From: Podospora pseudocomata
Taxonomy: Eukaryota > Ascomycota > Sordariomycetes > Sordariales > Podosporaceae
NCBI RefSeq assembly: GCF_035222375.1
Contig: NC_085887.1
Location: forward strand, 409,501 to 473,500
DNA: 64,000 nt
Direction of reading: 5' to 3'
Shown: positions 1-11,328 of the stretch, in pieces
How the letters are laid out: each line of letters begins with the position of its first letter
How positions within the stretch are numbered: position 1 is the stretch's first letter
Program-made: the position numbers and the translations under genes
Notes under the pieces: generated by a model
Databases searched by the model: none
The model's input: only the letters and a program-made list of their open reading frames with translations
What the model was told of the DNA's origin: nothing

Positions 1-2766
1 GTAAAAATTGAGCTTGCGATAGGGACTGCGATTCTCTGTGAGCCAGACATTATGAGAAGAAGGGGGTAATGATGAACAGAGGCAAAAACGGTACCTGATT
101 ATTTTCATCGACACACCTTGGGCTTCGAGGACAGACTGAGTCGAATATCTTTTGCTGTAGCGGTTTGAGTTCCTTACATTGTCCTTATCAAAGCACTGCA
201 ACGGCTCAACGAGTCATACTGAGACTATAAAATACAGGGCTTACGCATATCATTCTTAGGTACCTAGGTAGGCTCAAGCCACGTGACTTACTATGCTGCT
301 AGGCCATGAGAATAGAAATGAGTGCAAGAGTTTGGATAGGTAGTTAAAACCGGGTTGAAGTGAACTTGATTTGAGGTGATTGGTGGCCCCCTCCCACCAA
401 GGAACAAAAACAAGAAAAGAAAAAAAAAGAAAAGAAAAAGAAAAAAAAAAGTAAAGACATGGGGAAAGTACAGATAACGTCTCCTGTCACTGTAGCATCA
501 TGAGGTGGCAACACCTGTGCAACATTTCTCAAAAGTCGTCCCATTTCGAAAGCGAAGAAGCAAGCAGGGCCGTTCCAGTTTCCTTATCACCGACGCCGAT
601 CAGGCTTTTGTTCAAATCATGGTCAGAAAGCCGGAATATCCGGGTGGTGAGTAGCCATCAGAGATAAGCGATGTGTCAATCTCACGCAATGCTGCTTGTC
701 CCACAGATAGGCGTCCAGTCATTGGCACCGATGAGACATCTGGAAAGAAAGGCCGACTGTGATCGAACTTGGCGAGAGAATCTGGAGCGGGATCTGGCTC
801 ACTTTAAGAGGCTGCAACGCCAAGAACCTGGGAGGCGCAAGTGCCCGCCCAGCATTCCGTCTCCGAATGGCCGCCTGTTGCGTGCCTTTAGCACTCCCCG
901 AGCGCGATGAGGCCTGATTTCCCATACGCCAGTCAGAATCTTACCTACCTTAACCGGAGCCTCAAAGACAGGGTTACAATGTAGAACAACCGGCCAGCTG
1001 TGGCGCAACCTCCAGGTCTTCCATGGAAGGCATGGAAGCTTTATCTGATCTCCGCAGACCCGGATGGATCAGTGTTACCTTCCGCATTGTCTGAAAGAAA
1101 CACGTGCATCCCCTGATTTAGTCTGTAATTTGTCTCGCGTTGACACCGAAGATCCCTCAGCGGCACAGTTGTTGTCGTACCCCGGGGTCCTAATCGGGAA
1201 CTGGTAGGCTAATTACAGCTACAAGAATGTCTGGTCAAGGAGTCACCGCGGCAGGCAGCTCTGATGGCACAGTTCCAGTGGGACTGGCCAAATCGGCTTT
1301 GGCGGATTGCTCCTGATAGCTAGCTACTATTCGGCATATCAATTTAGTATCTACATCAAGTGCAGGCGCCGAGTCCTGCTAGGCTTGTAAATTAAGGTAG
1401 AAAAGGAGACGGTGGTTGGAGCTGAAGCCGTCGGAGCCCGAGGAGCTTACTCGGGGTGATGTGATTCCTTATCCTACCTGTTTTCCTACACAATCTTGTG
1501 TGAAGGATTAGGGATGAATCTCAGGGGACCGTTGGTCGCGGAATCTTCGGGTACCGTCGCGCAAGACGACCCATATTCTTCCAACCTCATGACGGGTCTG
1601 ACAGATTTGCACAGTTTTTTCTTTTCTGTGGCTCGTCTTCAAGACTTGGGTTAGGTGAGAAGCCATGACTGGCGATGAAAGATGGCTAAAGTGCTATCTG
1701 TGGGCCCCTCTGCGGTGGAGGTTGGAGTTCTGTATGTCGTGATAGTCTGACTGCATTCCATTAGAGCCGGGCCACCCGGATGTAAATGTCTCACATCTTG
1801 GTGGTCCTGGTAAACCGACATCAGGAACCGGATCACCGGCTGTCATCGGGTTCCTGAGTATGTAGATGTTACATATTGCTTCCCCACACCACCTTGTCGT
1901 CTTCTAGGTAGGTATCTGAGCAATTTTGAGAGAGAATAGTGTGATGATTGAATTGGGGTAAGATGGACGCCACAGATGGACTCCAGGCTAGCAAGTTGAG
2001 CTGGTCGAAGTGATCCTAATCGTCTGTGCTGGTTGCCTACAGCAATTTCTCATATCGACGAGCAACTTCAATAAGATAGGTATGACTTTGAGTGATTGGG
2101 GCACACCTGTCAGCTTCACAGACAGGTGTAAGACTGAGACGTACAGTATAAACACGGTACAGCTCCTGCAGTGTCACCCTTCCATCCTTTCCAGAAATAC
2201 CTGATCCAGCAACCCGGAACCTAATGTTACGCTTGTCTCGGGTCAGCCCCAAAACGATCTTTGCGGTGCATGTCAGGCACTAGCGCTGTGAATTCGTGCT
2301 GCTCTCACACATACCTTGACCGACAACATGATTTCACTGAGAGAACAACCACTTACCTGGCAATCCTCAAAGCCAAGAAGTCGGACCGATGGACGAAAAG
2401 GCTACAAAAGTACAATCGTTGATAAGGCTGTGCCGCAGTCGTGTCTCGGTGCGTTCCCCACATCTGAGACGGGAACGGAGATCACAACATTCTCCCGTAG
2501 GTCAGTCCAATGTGTGTCGCCCGGAACCTCCGCCGGCTGCACCGGACCTGCCTTAGTCTCAGCCATGCAAAGTACTGACATTGGCGCAGAGGTGATTGCC
2601 TCACAAATGGCTGGTTTAAGGCCATCATCTCTGTACTATATGTACGTTCTCCTGGCTGCCATCAAAGTCCCCGCAGTTGATCTCCATCGTCTCATCAGCA
2701 ACCCACGGAAAGCTTAGCATCGACTTACAACCTTTCGTCTTGCGGCTAACAGATAATACCAACATC
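1..2766. other. Gene-poor flank
   Basis: I recognise no gene here; the open frames are short and resemble no family I know. It holds a purine-rich A/G tract at about 413-452 and copies of the TAGGTAGGTA-like motif near 260-275 and 1905-1915. The last few hundred bases must contain the promoter of the oxidase that starts at 2767. Confidence 0.5.
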
Positions 2767-4357
2767 ATGGGCTTTGAGCAAGTGATCAAGGCTCTCAGGA
2801 ACAGCCTTCCCGCCTCAAACCTCTTCTTTGAGGGGGAGAGGGAGTATGAGGCGCTCAACGGGTCGTACCTCTCCGCCATGGAGAGCGATATCAGACCCGC
2901 CGCTATTTTCCGACCCGAAAGCAGGAAACAGGTTGCCAAGTTCGTCAAGATTATGAGGCCGTTTGCCCTTGGCGAGCATGGCGAAGAGGCCACGGTCCGA
3001 TTTGCCATCCGCAGCGGCGGACAGCAACCACTCCCAGGTGTCGCCAACATTGAGGGCGGCATTACACTGGACCTTGGTCTCCTTAATTCAGTTGAGCTCC
3101 AGAAGAACGGGAAACAAACAGTTGTTTCAGTTGGCGCAGGTGCTCGATGGGGCGCGGTCTACGACAAGCTGGACGGCACAGGACTGGGTGTCACGGGTGT
3201 TCGTTCTGCCTCTGGTGGTGTTGGTGGATTGTCTTTGACTGGTATGTCGCGCCCTTTGCGAAATCTCTGATCAAAGCTCTAACACGGGTATAGGCGGTGT
3301 CTCGTTCTTCTCCTCCCGCGAAGGGTTTGTCTGCGACAATGTTCTCAACTACGAGGTTGTCCTCGCCTCAGGAGAGATTGTCAATGCCAACGAGCATGAG
3401 AACAGCGACTTGTGGATTTCCCTCCGCGGAGGTGGCAACAATTTTGGGGTTGTCACACGTTTCGATTTCAGGACATTCCCTCAGCCCGGGAAATTTTGGG
3501 GCGGCAGTGTTTTCTATTTCCTCTCTAGCTGGCCATATCACGTCGGTGCCCTCCTGTCAGAGCTCCGGAAAAAGGATGCCGCCGACCCAAACGCCCACGT
3601 TCAGTTAAGCATCGGTTACTCTTCCCAGTTTGCTCAGTTTGCCTGCCAGAGCCAGCTGTCTTACACTGGAGCGGACGCCACCGAGAGCATGCCTGAGGTG
3701 CTCAAACCGTGGGCAGATAGGCACCCTCAAATCGAGCAGTTGAACTCGGTCAGGTTGTTGACGCTCAGAGAGGCGGTGTCAGAGCAGCCAGCAGAATCAA
3801 AAGGCAACGTTCGGTACGTCATCATACCTCTCACTCGCCCGAGACCACAGACTAACTCTGCCGTTAGATGCGCCTACATGAACGTAACAGTCAAGGCCGA
3901 CGCGCCCACGCTCTTTGAGGCGACTGAAATCTTCACCAACTCCCTTGAGAGCGTCAAGGCATGCTCCGGACTCATGTCTTCTCTCACATTCCAGCCCTAC
4001 TCGGTCAATACTCTCCGGCAAACAGTCCGCCACGGCGGTAATTCACTCGGTCTCGACCCCTCAGACGGACCGCTTATCAACATCATGGTATCGACCTACT
4101 GGAACAAGAAGTCTGACGATGCTGCCATCCTCAAGTACATGAGCAATGCGACAAGCTACATGAGGAGGGAGGCTCAAAGGAGGAACAAGCTGGTGCCTTT
4201 CGTATCCATGAACCATGCCTGGACTCATCAAGACGTTATCGAGTGCTACGGAGAGGAGAACAAGAGGGCGCTGCAGGAGACAAGTATCAAGTACGATCCC
4301 GAGGGACTGTTCCAAAGAGGCGTCCCAGGGGGATTCAAGCTTTTCAACCGGAAATGA
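2767..4357 (+). CDS. FAD-linked oxidoreductase, berberine-bridge (BBE-like) type
   Basis: Three exons: 2767-3241, 3294-3813 and 3868-4357, giving 494 aa. Both introns (52 and 54 nt) have GT-AG ends and CTAAC branch sites; the second is a multiple of three and contains no stop. The N-terminal half is a PCMH-type FAD-binding domain (SVGAGARWGAVYDKL; then GFVCDNVLNYEVVLASGEIV and DLWISLRGGGNNFGVVTRFD), and the end is a BBE-like C-terminal domain (YDPEGLFQRGVPGGFKLF). Family members oxidise alcohols, sugars or secondary metabolites with oxygen. The start is the first ATG of the domain-bearing frame. Where close fungal relatives read RSGGH, with the flavin-linking histidine, this protein reads RSGGQQP; the cysteine of bicovalent members is also absent, so flavin may be bound non-covalently. 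There is no clear signal peptide. Confidence 0.88.
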
Positions 4358-5241
4358 GCCGTTTCTTTGTTGACTAACTTTTTCTCTCACATGTCTGGGC
4401 GTTCATCATGGTTTGGGTTCGGTTTCTCAAGGATACACTACAGTCGTAACTATTATCTACCTACGTTTCATCATTTGTTCTCATAGTGGCGTTGAACATA
4501 GAGCTGTAGTTTGAGTACCTCAAAGTGAATTATCTCTCAATTCATATCGCGAAGGTGCTCAGATTTGACCTTGTAGCATCATGATAGGTAATTGTACAAG
4601 AGCGTATGCCAGCCGCCACCCCGGGCTAACGTAGTGGATGATGATCCCGATCGCGGATCCAGTCCCTCGATCTATCATCAGGTCACAAGACCATCTAAAA
4701 CATTCTCCGCGCCGAGCTGACGGTTATGTGAGACATTTCATTCGATTCCCCATCCTGTCCTGAGACATCTCCTGCCGACCGCTCTGGCCCGGACGATCCC
4801 GCTCGAGCCCATCATACAAAAATCAGATGATGGTTCGAAAGCCTGTTTCCTGGGTGTTTATACAGTATGAGCAGGTCACCGTCTTCCTCGTGAGTTACAG
4901 CGCTTGTCGTTTTGTTTATTGCTGGGCCAACTATTCGGGGGGGAAGCCAAAGACTCCACTTAAGGGGTTCAGGGGGATGAAGACTCTGCAGTCAAATTCT
5001 GTCATGTTTGACAGATACAATCGCGGTGAGGGGTTTCTCGCAAAAGTACAAAAGGCAAATGCTGTGAGGATGAGTGGCGTCATGGTTATGGCTAATAGCT
5101 ATTGGATGTCACAGGTCACATAGGCCACTTGTTTTGGCGGCCTAAGGTACCGGCTTGGATGTTGTTGGTAGCTCCCCACCCCGCGCTCCGTTTTCGACTC
5201 TTGCCTTGCAGTATCGTACGGATCCGCGAGAACATCTCAAT
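4358..5241. other. Intergenic stretch
   Basis: The 3' flank of the oxidase and the 5' flank of the HET-domain fossil. I see no convincing gene. Confidence 0.5.
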
Positions 5242-6062
5242 AATGTATCTCATCAACACGCTAACCTACGAGTTGGAAATGTCGGCTCTCGCGACATGTA
5301 CAAGGAGTATGCGATCTTGTCCCGCACCTGGGAAGACGGAGAGGCCACATTCGACGACATGAAAGACCTTGACACCGCTAGGTCAAGACTTGGCTGGCAC
5401 AAGATTCAACGCACCTGCGAGCTGGCTTCAGCTGAAGACCTGCGATACGCCTGGGTTGACACATTGCTGCATTGACAAATCCAGCAGTGCAGAGCTCTCT
5501 GAAGCCATCAACTCGATGTTCCGCTGGTTTATGGAGATTCGCGCGTTTGGTATGTATACTTCAGCGACCTTCCAGCCGAATCTGAACAAACCGGGTCAGG
5601 CATCACCGCAGGCGAAACTCGTTCACCACCTACCGCGTTGCCGTTGGCTTACCAGAGGCTGGACTTTACAAGAACTGATCGCCCCACACAATGTGAAGTT
5701 CTATGATTGCAAGTGGAGCTTCCGAGCGAAAAAGCACGAGATTCCCGAGCAACTGGCGAGTGTCACCATTATTGATATCGGGGTTTTGGAGGACCCCCAG
5801 TGTCTATCAACTATCCCTGTTGGACGGCGGACGAGCTGTGCGGTGAATAGCATTCGTCACGATACAATCGCAGACCGCTTCGACCATTCATTTCAGTTCA
5901 CAACGCGAATCACGCAAGATTCCACCGACGAAGAAGATCGATGGTATCACGAGTTTCGAACTATTCATCCGACTCGAGGCAAACTAAACAGTTGGGAAGT
6001 GGATTGCAATCATGGGCTGCCGGCGTACTGGGACCCACAGCCAGTTCATGACAGAAGGTAAG
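5242..6062 (+). pseudogene. Fossil HET-domain (heterokaryon incompatibility) gene
   Basis: Pieces of a HET domain lie in order on the plus strand: a LINT-type opening near 5242, then EYAILSRTWEDGE with ATFDDM, then VDT, DKSSSAELSEAINSMFRW, and WLTRGWTLQELIAPHNVKFYD. In this family the domain forms the N-terminal part of proteins that trigger cell death when unlike fungal strains fuse; Podospora HET-D and HET-E carry it in front of NACHT-WD40 modules. Here the pieces sit in more than one reading frame, so the gene is broken, with roughly three breaks, and no downstream NACHT or WD40 part was found. The fragments are still easy to recognise, so the decay looks recent to moderate in age. Confidence 0.85.
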
Positions 6063-6635
6063 CCTCGGTTCACTGGGCTGCTGTTCGTCCAGCTTCGCCG
6101 ACACCGCGGTGATCATCCACCAGCGATCTCGCTCCTTTGTAGGTTCTATTCAGCAACCAATCAATGGCTCCCGGTTGGTTCCCTGGGTTCTTCCAATGGC
6201 GGCCCCGTCCATAGATCACAACTGGTTCAAGCAATTCATTCGATATGTATCAGATTCTGAACAGGGCCAACCCTGAAGACACGACTGACTTTGTCGCTTT
6301 TGCAGGAGAAATGGCAAGAAAGCATTTGTGGGAAGGGGGAACGTTTGACTCGAAGTTGATCAACGAGGATTGCGCGCTATGAGTCGGCTTATCCCTTGTG
6401 AGGATAAGGAAACATAAAAAAAACAGCATCCTCGAAATAGGGAGCCCTGTTATCGCAGAATACGAAGTGACCATCGACATCACAGACATGTCACGGGACT
6501 TGGAAGATGGCGCCTGAAACAAATACAAGATTAAAGACAGTAGTCCCCAAAATATACAAAATATTCTTTCTGTGTATCACGAAGCTCAAAGCTCCTGAAC
6601 AGGTTACCTACCTGATGTAGGTTGTACCCCTAGGG
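6063..6635 (+). other. Decayed tail of unknown origin
   Basis: One plus-strand frame over about 6243-6517 has a protein-like texture (GEMARKHLWEGGTFDSKL; EVTIDITDMSRDLEDG) but is interrupted by a stop. It may be the tail of the HET fossil or an unrelated relic. I cannot name it. Confidence 0.25.
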
Positions 6636-9600
6636 TCAAGCCCAATGAACACTCTTCCTCCTCCCTTTCTTTGGCAGTGCTCCCCCAACCTCAACAACAC
6701 TCACATACTCCCCAACATTAACCACGACCCCCCTCCTCGCCTTCGACATCCCCGCCGGCAGCCTCTTCACAACCACCTCATGCCTCTCCTCCCCCCTCTC
6801 CTCTCGACATTCCCTCCGTTGCCTCCCCTCCTCACGCCCCCTAACAACATGATTTTCCAATCTCCCCTCCCACCTCACCCTCTCAATCTCATCCCCCGCC
6901 TTCTGCAACCTAGCTCTCCAACCCTGCACCCACAACCACGGCAACCTCAACTCGGAGCCCTTCTCCACCTCGCCATTCCCCCTCTGCCTTCGCACCGAAG
7001 ACGAAGGAGAAAGCACCAAACTCCTCCTCCCCAATCCCTTCTTACCAGCAACAACCTCCACAATATCTTCCTCTCCATCCTCCTCCGTCTCAGCCGCCGT
7101 GGTAGCAGTAGTGACAACACTAAGTGGTACACAACTCGACGGGATCGACGACGCCCACGAAAACCGATGATCCACCGACGAAGAAGAAGAAGAAGAAGAA
7201 GAGTCAAGCACATCATCCACCGGGACCTGCGCCTGGACAGAGATGACGTTTAGCCTGTCAAAGTTATCCCTCAGCACAATCGGTGCTCGCAGTGGGAAGG
7301 TGACTTCGTCTTCCTCTTCTGCTTTCTCATCCTGATCCTCAACCTCAAAAGGTTTCCGCAGCTGTTCAATCCCCGGACTAAGGACTCCGGCCGAGTGTGG
7401 TCAATTTAGATCTTCCCTTCCGCCCAACAAGCCACTCCGTTCGTCCAACGCATCATGATCGCCCTCGGTGCCACGAACAGGGGAGTGCCCCGCCTCGGTG
7501 TAGGGAGAGTGGTGGTAGTCCCTGTGGTGGTGGTGCTCGTTCGATGACGAAGACCAGGACTTGCCGAAACGACCGGAGAGAGGCCCGCCGGAACCCCAGA
7601 GTCCAGAACCGCCCCCGCCGCCTCCCCCGCCGCTGTGACGGTCGGTGCTGATGGGGCGAGATTGGGACGAGCGGGAGGTGTTGATGTCGGAGGCGTGGGA
7701 TTGTTGCTCAAATACGTTGCGCATGCGCTGGAAGAGGCTGCCGCCTTTTTGGTCGCCGGATTCGCTGCTGGCGTGGGAGTGCTTGCTTGAGTGAGCGGTA
7801 TCAAGGGGGGCAACAGGTGGTTGGTCGGGCATGGAAAGGGTGGATTCTCGGTGCCGCCATTTAGCTAATGGGGTGTCCTCGGATTCGTCGCGGTGATGGT
7901 CGTACTCGGTGAGATGGGAGTTGTTCCGTGGCCGGCCGGTTTGGTAGCTGGGTGACTGGGTGGAGACAAGGCCACGGATGACTGGGACGTGGGTGTCTGT
8001 CACGGTGTGTGGTTCGGGCGATGGAGGCGCAGAATCGATGGTGCTTTGGCTGCGGACGGACTGCGGCGAAGATTGTTGTTGCTCTTGGCTATGGAGATGT
8101 GTTGAGCGGTGTTCCTGGTAAGCAAGCTCTGTGTCTTGGTCGGGTGTTTCAGGGCGATCAGGATTGTGAATGCTGGCTGAGAGTCCTTGGCTGGCTGTCT
8201 GTGAATCTGGTGCTAAGGAAGTTTTTACATCGGTTCGCTGTTGCTCAAAGAACTGAAGCCTAGGTGTCTCCTGTCTTTGATCCAGTTCAGCAAAGTAGTC
8301 GTCAGCCTCGTTGACCCAGTTGGGGCTTGTCCGGGGATGATCTGGCTCTGGAGTCTCAACTGGTGGGACGGTGGCCGAGACAGCGGGTGTGCCGTCCGAA
8401 TCCCCCATGGTATTTAGCACCTGGGCCTTAGGCTCAGCTTGACCTGGCACTTCCATTGGTGTCGCGAATGGCGTCTCGTCTGGTACCTGGATGTGAGCCC
8501 CAGCCTCAACCTGTGCTGCCATTGGTTCTGGCATTTCGACAGTTGGCCCAACTGGACGGTCGAGGACGGTATCAAGGGGAATATCAGTTGAAGTATGAAC
8601 TGGAGCATCAGCTGCAACAATAGCTTGAAGCTCAGCAGGTGCCTCAGCAGGTACCTCGGTAGGCACCTCAGCAACCTCATCCACTGAGGTCTTCACTATG
8701 GCAGCATCCTTTTCAGTGTGCTCTTGATCTTCAGGCTCAGGTCCCATTGCCGCAACGACAGCATCGACAACACCCTCCTCATTGAGATAAGCATCCTCAA
8801 TGTCACTGACATCGCTTTCCGCATCACCCTCATCATCATCATCGTCATCGTCATCATCATCAAACAGCTCGCCCTCCCCATTCACTGTAGTCGTATACGC
8901 AGCGTCCATCTCAACCGACTCATTCGACACTTGACTAGCACGACGCAGCTGGTCGTCCGCAGCCTCTTCGTTCTGCAGCCCGGCCGGCGGTAGAGCAGCG
9001 TCACTGACATGCTCTGCCCCAGGAACTAATGACTCCTCGGCCTTCTCCTCCGCTCCTTCCGCTGCTCCCCCTCCCACATAGCCATCGTCTCGAAGTACTC
9101 CGAGATGGGCCTGATCACCAGGTTGTCCTCCAGCACCACTGACACCGGGCTCAGCATCTCCCTCTCCGTGTCGACCGACGTCATCCGGGAGCTTCGGTAC
9201 GTCTCGGTCACGAACAGGCGATCCTCGATCGCCGCCGTCGCCGGTCCGAAAGGGCTGCAGGATGAGGGGGTTGGGCGTGATGGGTTCGGGTTGGGCGTAG
9301 TCGTCTTCAAGGTGTGAGCCGTCGTCGTAGGAGGAATGGGTATGGTCACCATGGTCAGAGGAAGATGACAGCGCTGGCACGTCTTCGTCATGACCGAGTT
9401 CGCTGCCGTGGTGGGGGTCATGTTCCACAATGGACTTTTCTGCGTGAGCGCTGTCTTCGGTCCCAAGGCCTACAGCTCCATGCTGCTGTGGTTCCGGAGC
9501 CACCGTTTCCTCGGCGGTAGACTCTAGGACCTCATCCTCGCGGATTACCTGGAGAGATGGGGTGTGTGGGTGTTCATCCAGCTCTTGTTCCTGTGAGACC

Positions 9601-11328
9601 GGCGCTAGAGCATGACATACGTCTGTTTCATGGTCGGAGACGGCATGTTGATCGTTTCCAACCTCCTCATGCCCGAACTCTTCTCTAGGCGGTTGGTGGG
9701 AAGGCACTCGTCGCAGCGGAATGTCAACCTCATCAACCCTCTCATCTCCCGTGTACGACTCTGAATGGATGAGCGGAGGGCGGTGTGGGTGGTGCCTGTC
9801 AGAGACCTCCTCGTGTTGGCAATACTCGGAGGTATCAGTCAAGGAACAAGAGTCGTCCATACCTTCTGGAACTCCAACTGCGGGCGGCTCGTCTGATGTC
9901 GTGCGGTACTCAATACTCGGTTGATTGTGGTACGATGAGACGGAGGAAGCGGCGTCCCCGTTGACGGAGAGTTCGGAGCCGTGATGTTCGGGAGTAACAC
10001 TGGCCTCGGTGAGCTCAAAAGAAGCATTGTGAGTGTTCTCTTGTTCTTCATCGGCAGCAAAAGAGATGTGCTCCAACTGCGGCATCGCGGGTGTCTCTTC
10101 GGCGGGCTGGGCCACATCGCCGCTCTCCACGGCTTGGCGAGTCGCGCCAGGTGTTGCCTGGGAAGAGCTGGGCTGATCGGCATCTTTGACTCCAGGTTCA
10201 GCTGGCAACTGTGATGGGGCTCCGGTGTCCTCGGCTTCGGTATGTGAAGATGAGGGGCTTGGAGTCGCTGGATGGTGCAGGGCACGCTCTGCCTCTTCTC
10301 TTCTCTTGTTTTCCCACCAGGTTACATCGGGCTTCGAGCTGTCCAAAGGATCAGGTGAATCGGTGTTTCGATTGGGAATACCAATGGGCTCGACAGGAGC
10401 ACGTGCCGTCTCCTCAAGCTGGTCAGCGTGGAGGATGGTCCCAGATCGCGAAATCACCGGCTGGACAAATAGAGGCCGGTCCTGACGAGATGTCGGTCTG
10501 CTATCATTGGTGGGGCTGGCTTGCATCTGGCTGTTGGCATCTGTGTTCAGAGTCGACTCTTTGACCATGTCCGCCTGCGGAATGGTCGGCGACTTGTGGG
10601 CTGTCTCGGTGATCTCATCGTGTCTGCTCGTAGAAATGTCCTCGGGCTCAAGAGCCTTTGCACCGTCATTATCGAGAGATTCGGGGGCCACAGGCTCCGG
10701 TGGTTTACTTGGTGTAGCCACAGCTGGCGGCAGGTTACTGCCTCGCCTCGATCTCTTGGGTGGAGAAGGGATGATTGGTGCCCTCAGCTGCTCCTCGATG
10801 AGGTGGTTGAGCTCCTGTTGGAGAGACAGTTAGCACATGGGGTACACATAATACTCTTGGGTAGGGGTTGCGGACCTTTCTCCGTTCTTCCAGGCCCATC
10901 AACTTCTTCTGCCCCTCATCAATGGCCCTCTGGGCTTCCTCCTCAATCTCAATCATAAGGTGATCCGTTTCCTCTTCCACCTCATTTGTCTCGTGCAGAA
11001 GCCTGCCATCCCGTGCTTCATCTTCTTGCTTGTCTCTTTCTGCCAGCTCTTCATCTTCTTGGCGCCTCCGTCTTTCCCGCTCCTCGTCTTCGATCCTGCG
11101 GCGCTTGGCGATCTCTTCACGCTGAGCCAGTCTCTTTTGGTGCAGGACCTCGGACTCGGCAGAAAAGGCGGCTAGCAAATGTTTGATGGTATTATCACGC
11201 CTGGCTTCCAGCTCGTCAAGCTTCGCATCGTGTTCGGCGGTGTTGAGAGAGGCGAGAGTGGTGTGGATGGTGGACAGTGTATCCTGCATCTGAGCCACCA
11301 GTTGGGCAATATCCATGGTGGATTCCAT
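6636..11328 (-). CDS. Large coiled-coil and acidic low-complexity protein
   Basis: Proposed exons (minus): 11328-10876, 10814-7429 and 7377-6636, about 1526 aa. The first intron (10875-10815, 61 nt) is canonical and restores frame exactly. Residues about 40-150 are a charged coiled coil (RRRIEDEERERRRRQEDEEL). The middle is long, acidic and disordered, with a run of aspartates near 8830-8870; a Gly run and a His-rich patch follow. A TGA at 7401-7403 would end the protein after GLLGGREDLN, but the same frame continues open for over 240 codons into well-formed sequence (RLNVISVQAQVPVDD; ending KSVHWA). A 51-nt in-frame intron (7428-7378; weak GTTGGG donor, TTGAC branch) would remove the stop. 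About 9060-9240 reads better in another frame (see findings). I do not know the function; it looks like a cytoskeletal or scaffold-type protein. Confidence 0.7.

Noticed and set aside
6645-7253. 202-codon plus-strand frame rich in Pro, Arg and His
   Set aside because: The mirror of the G-rich last exon on the minus strand, which reads as a better protein.
7401-7406. Canonical TGA CTA stop read-through signal
   Set aside because: The sequence is TGA CCA, so the known strong read-through context is not met.
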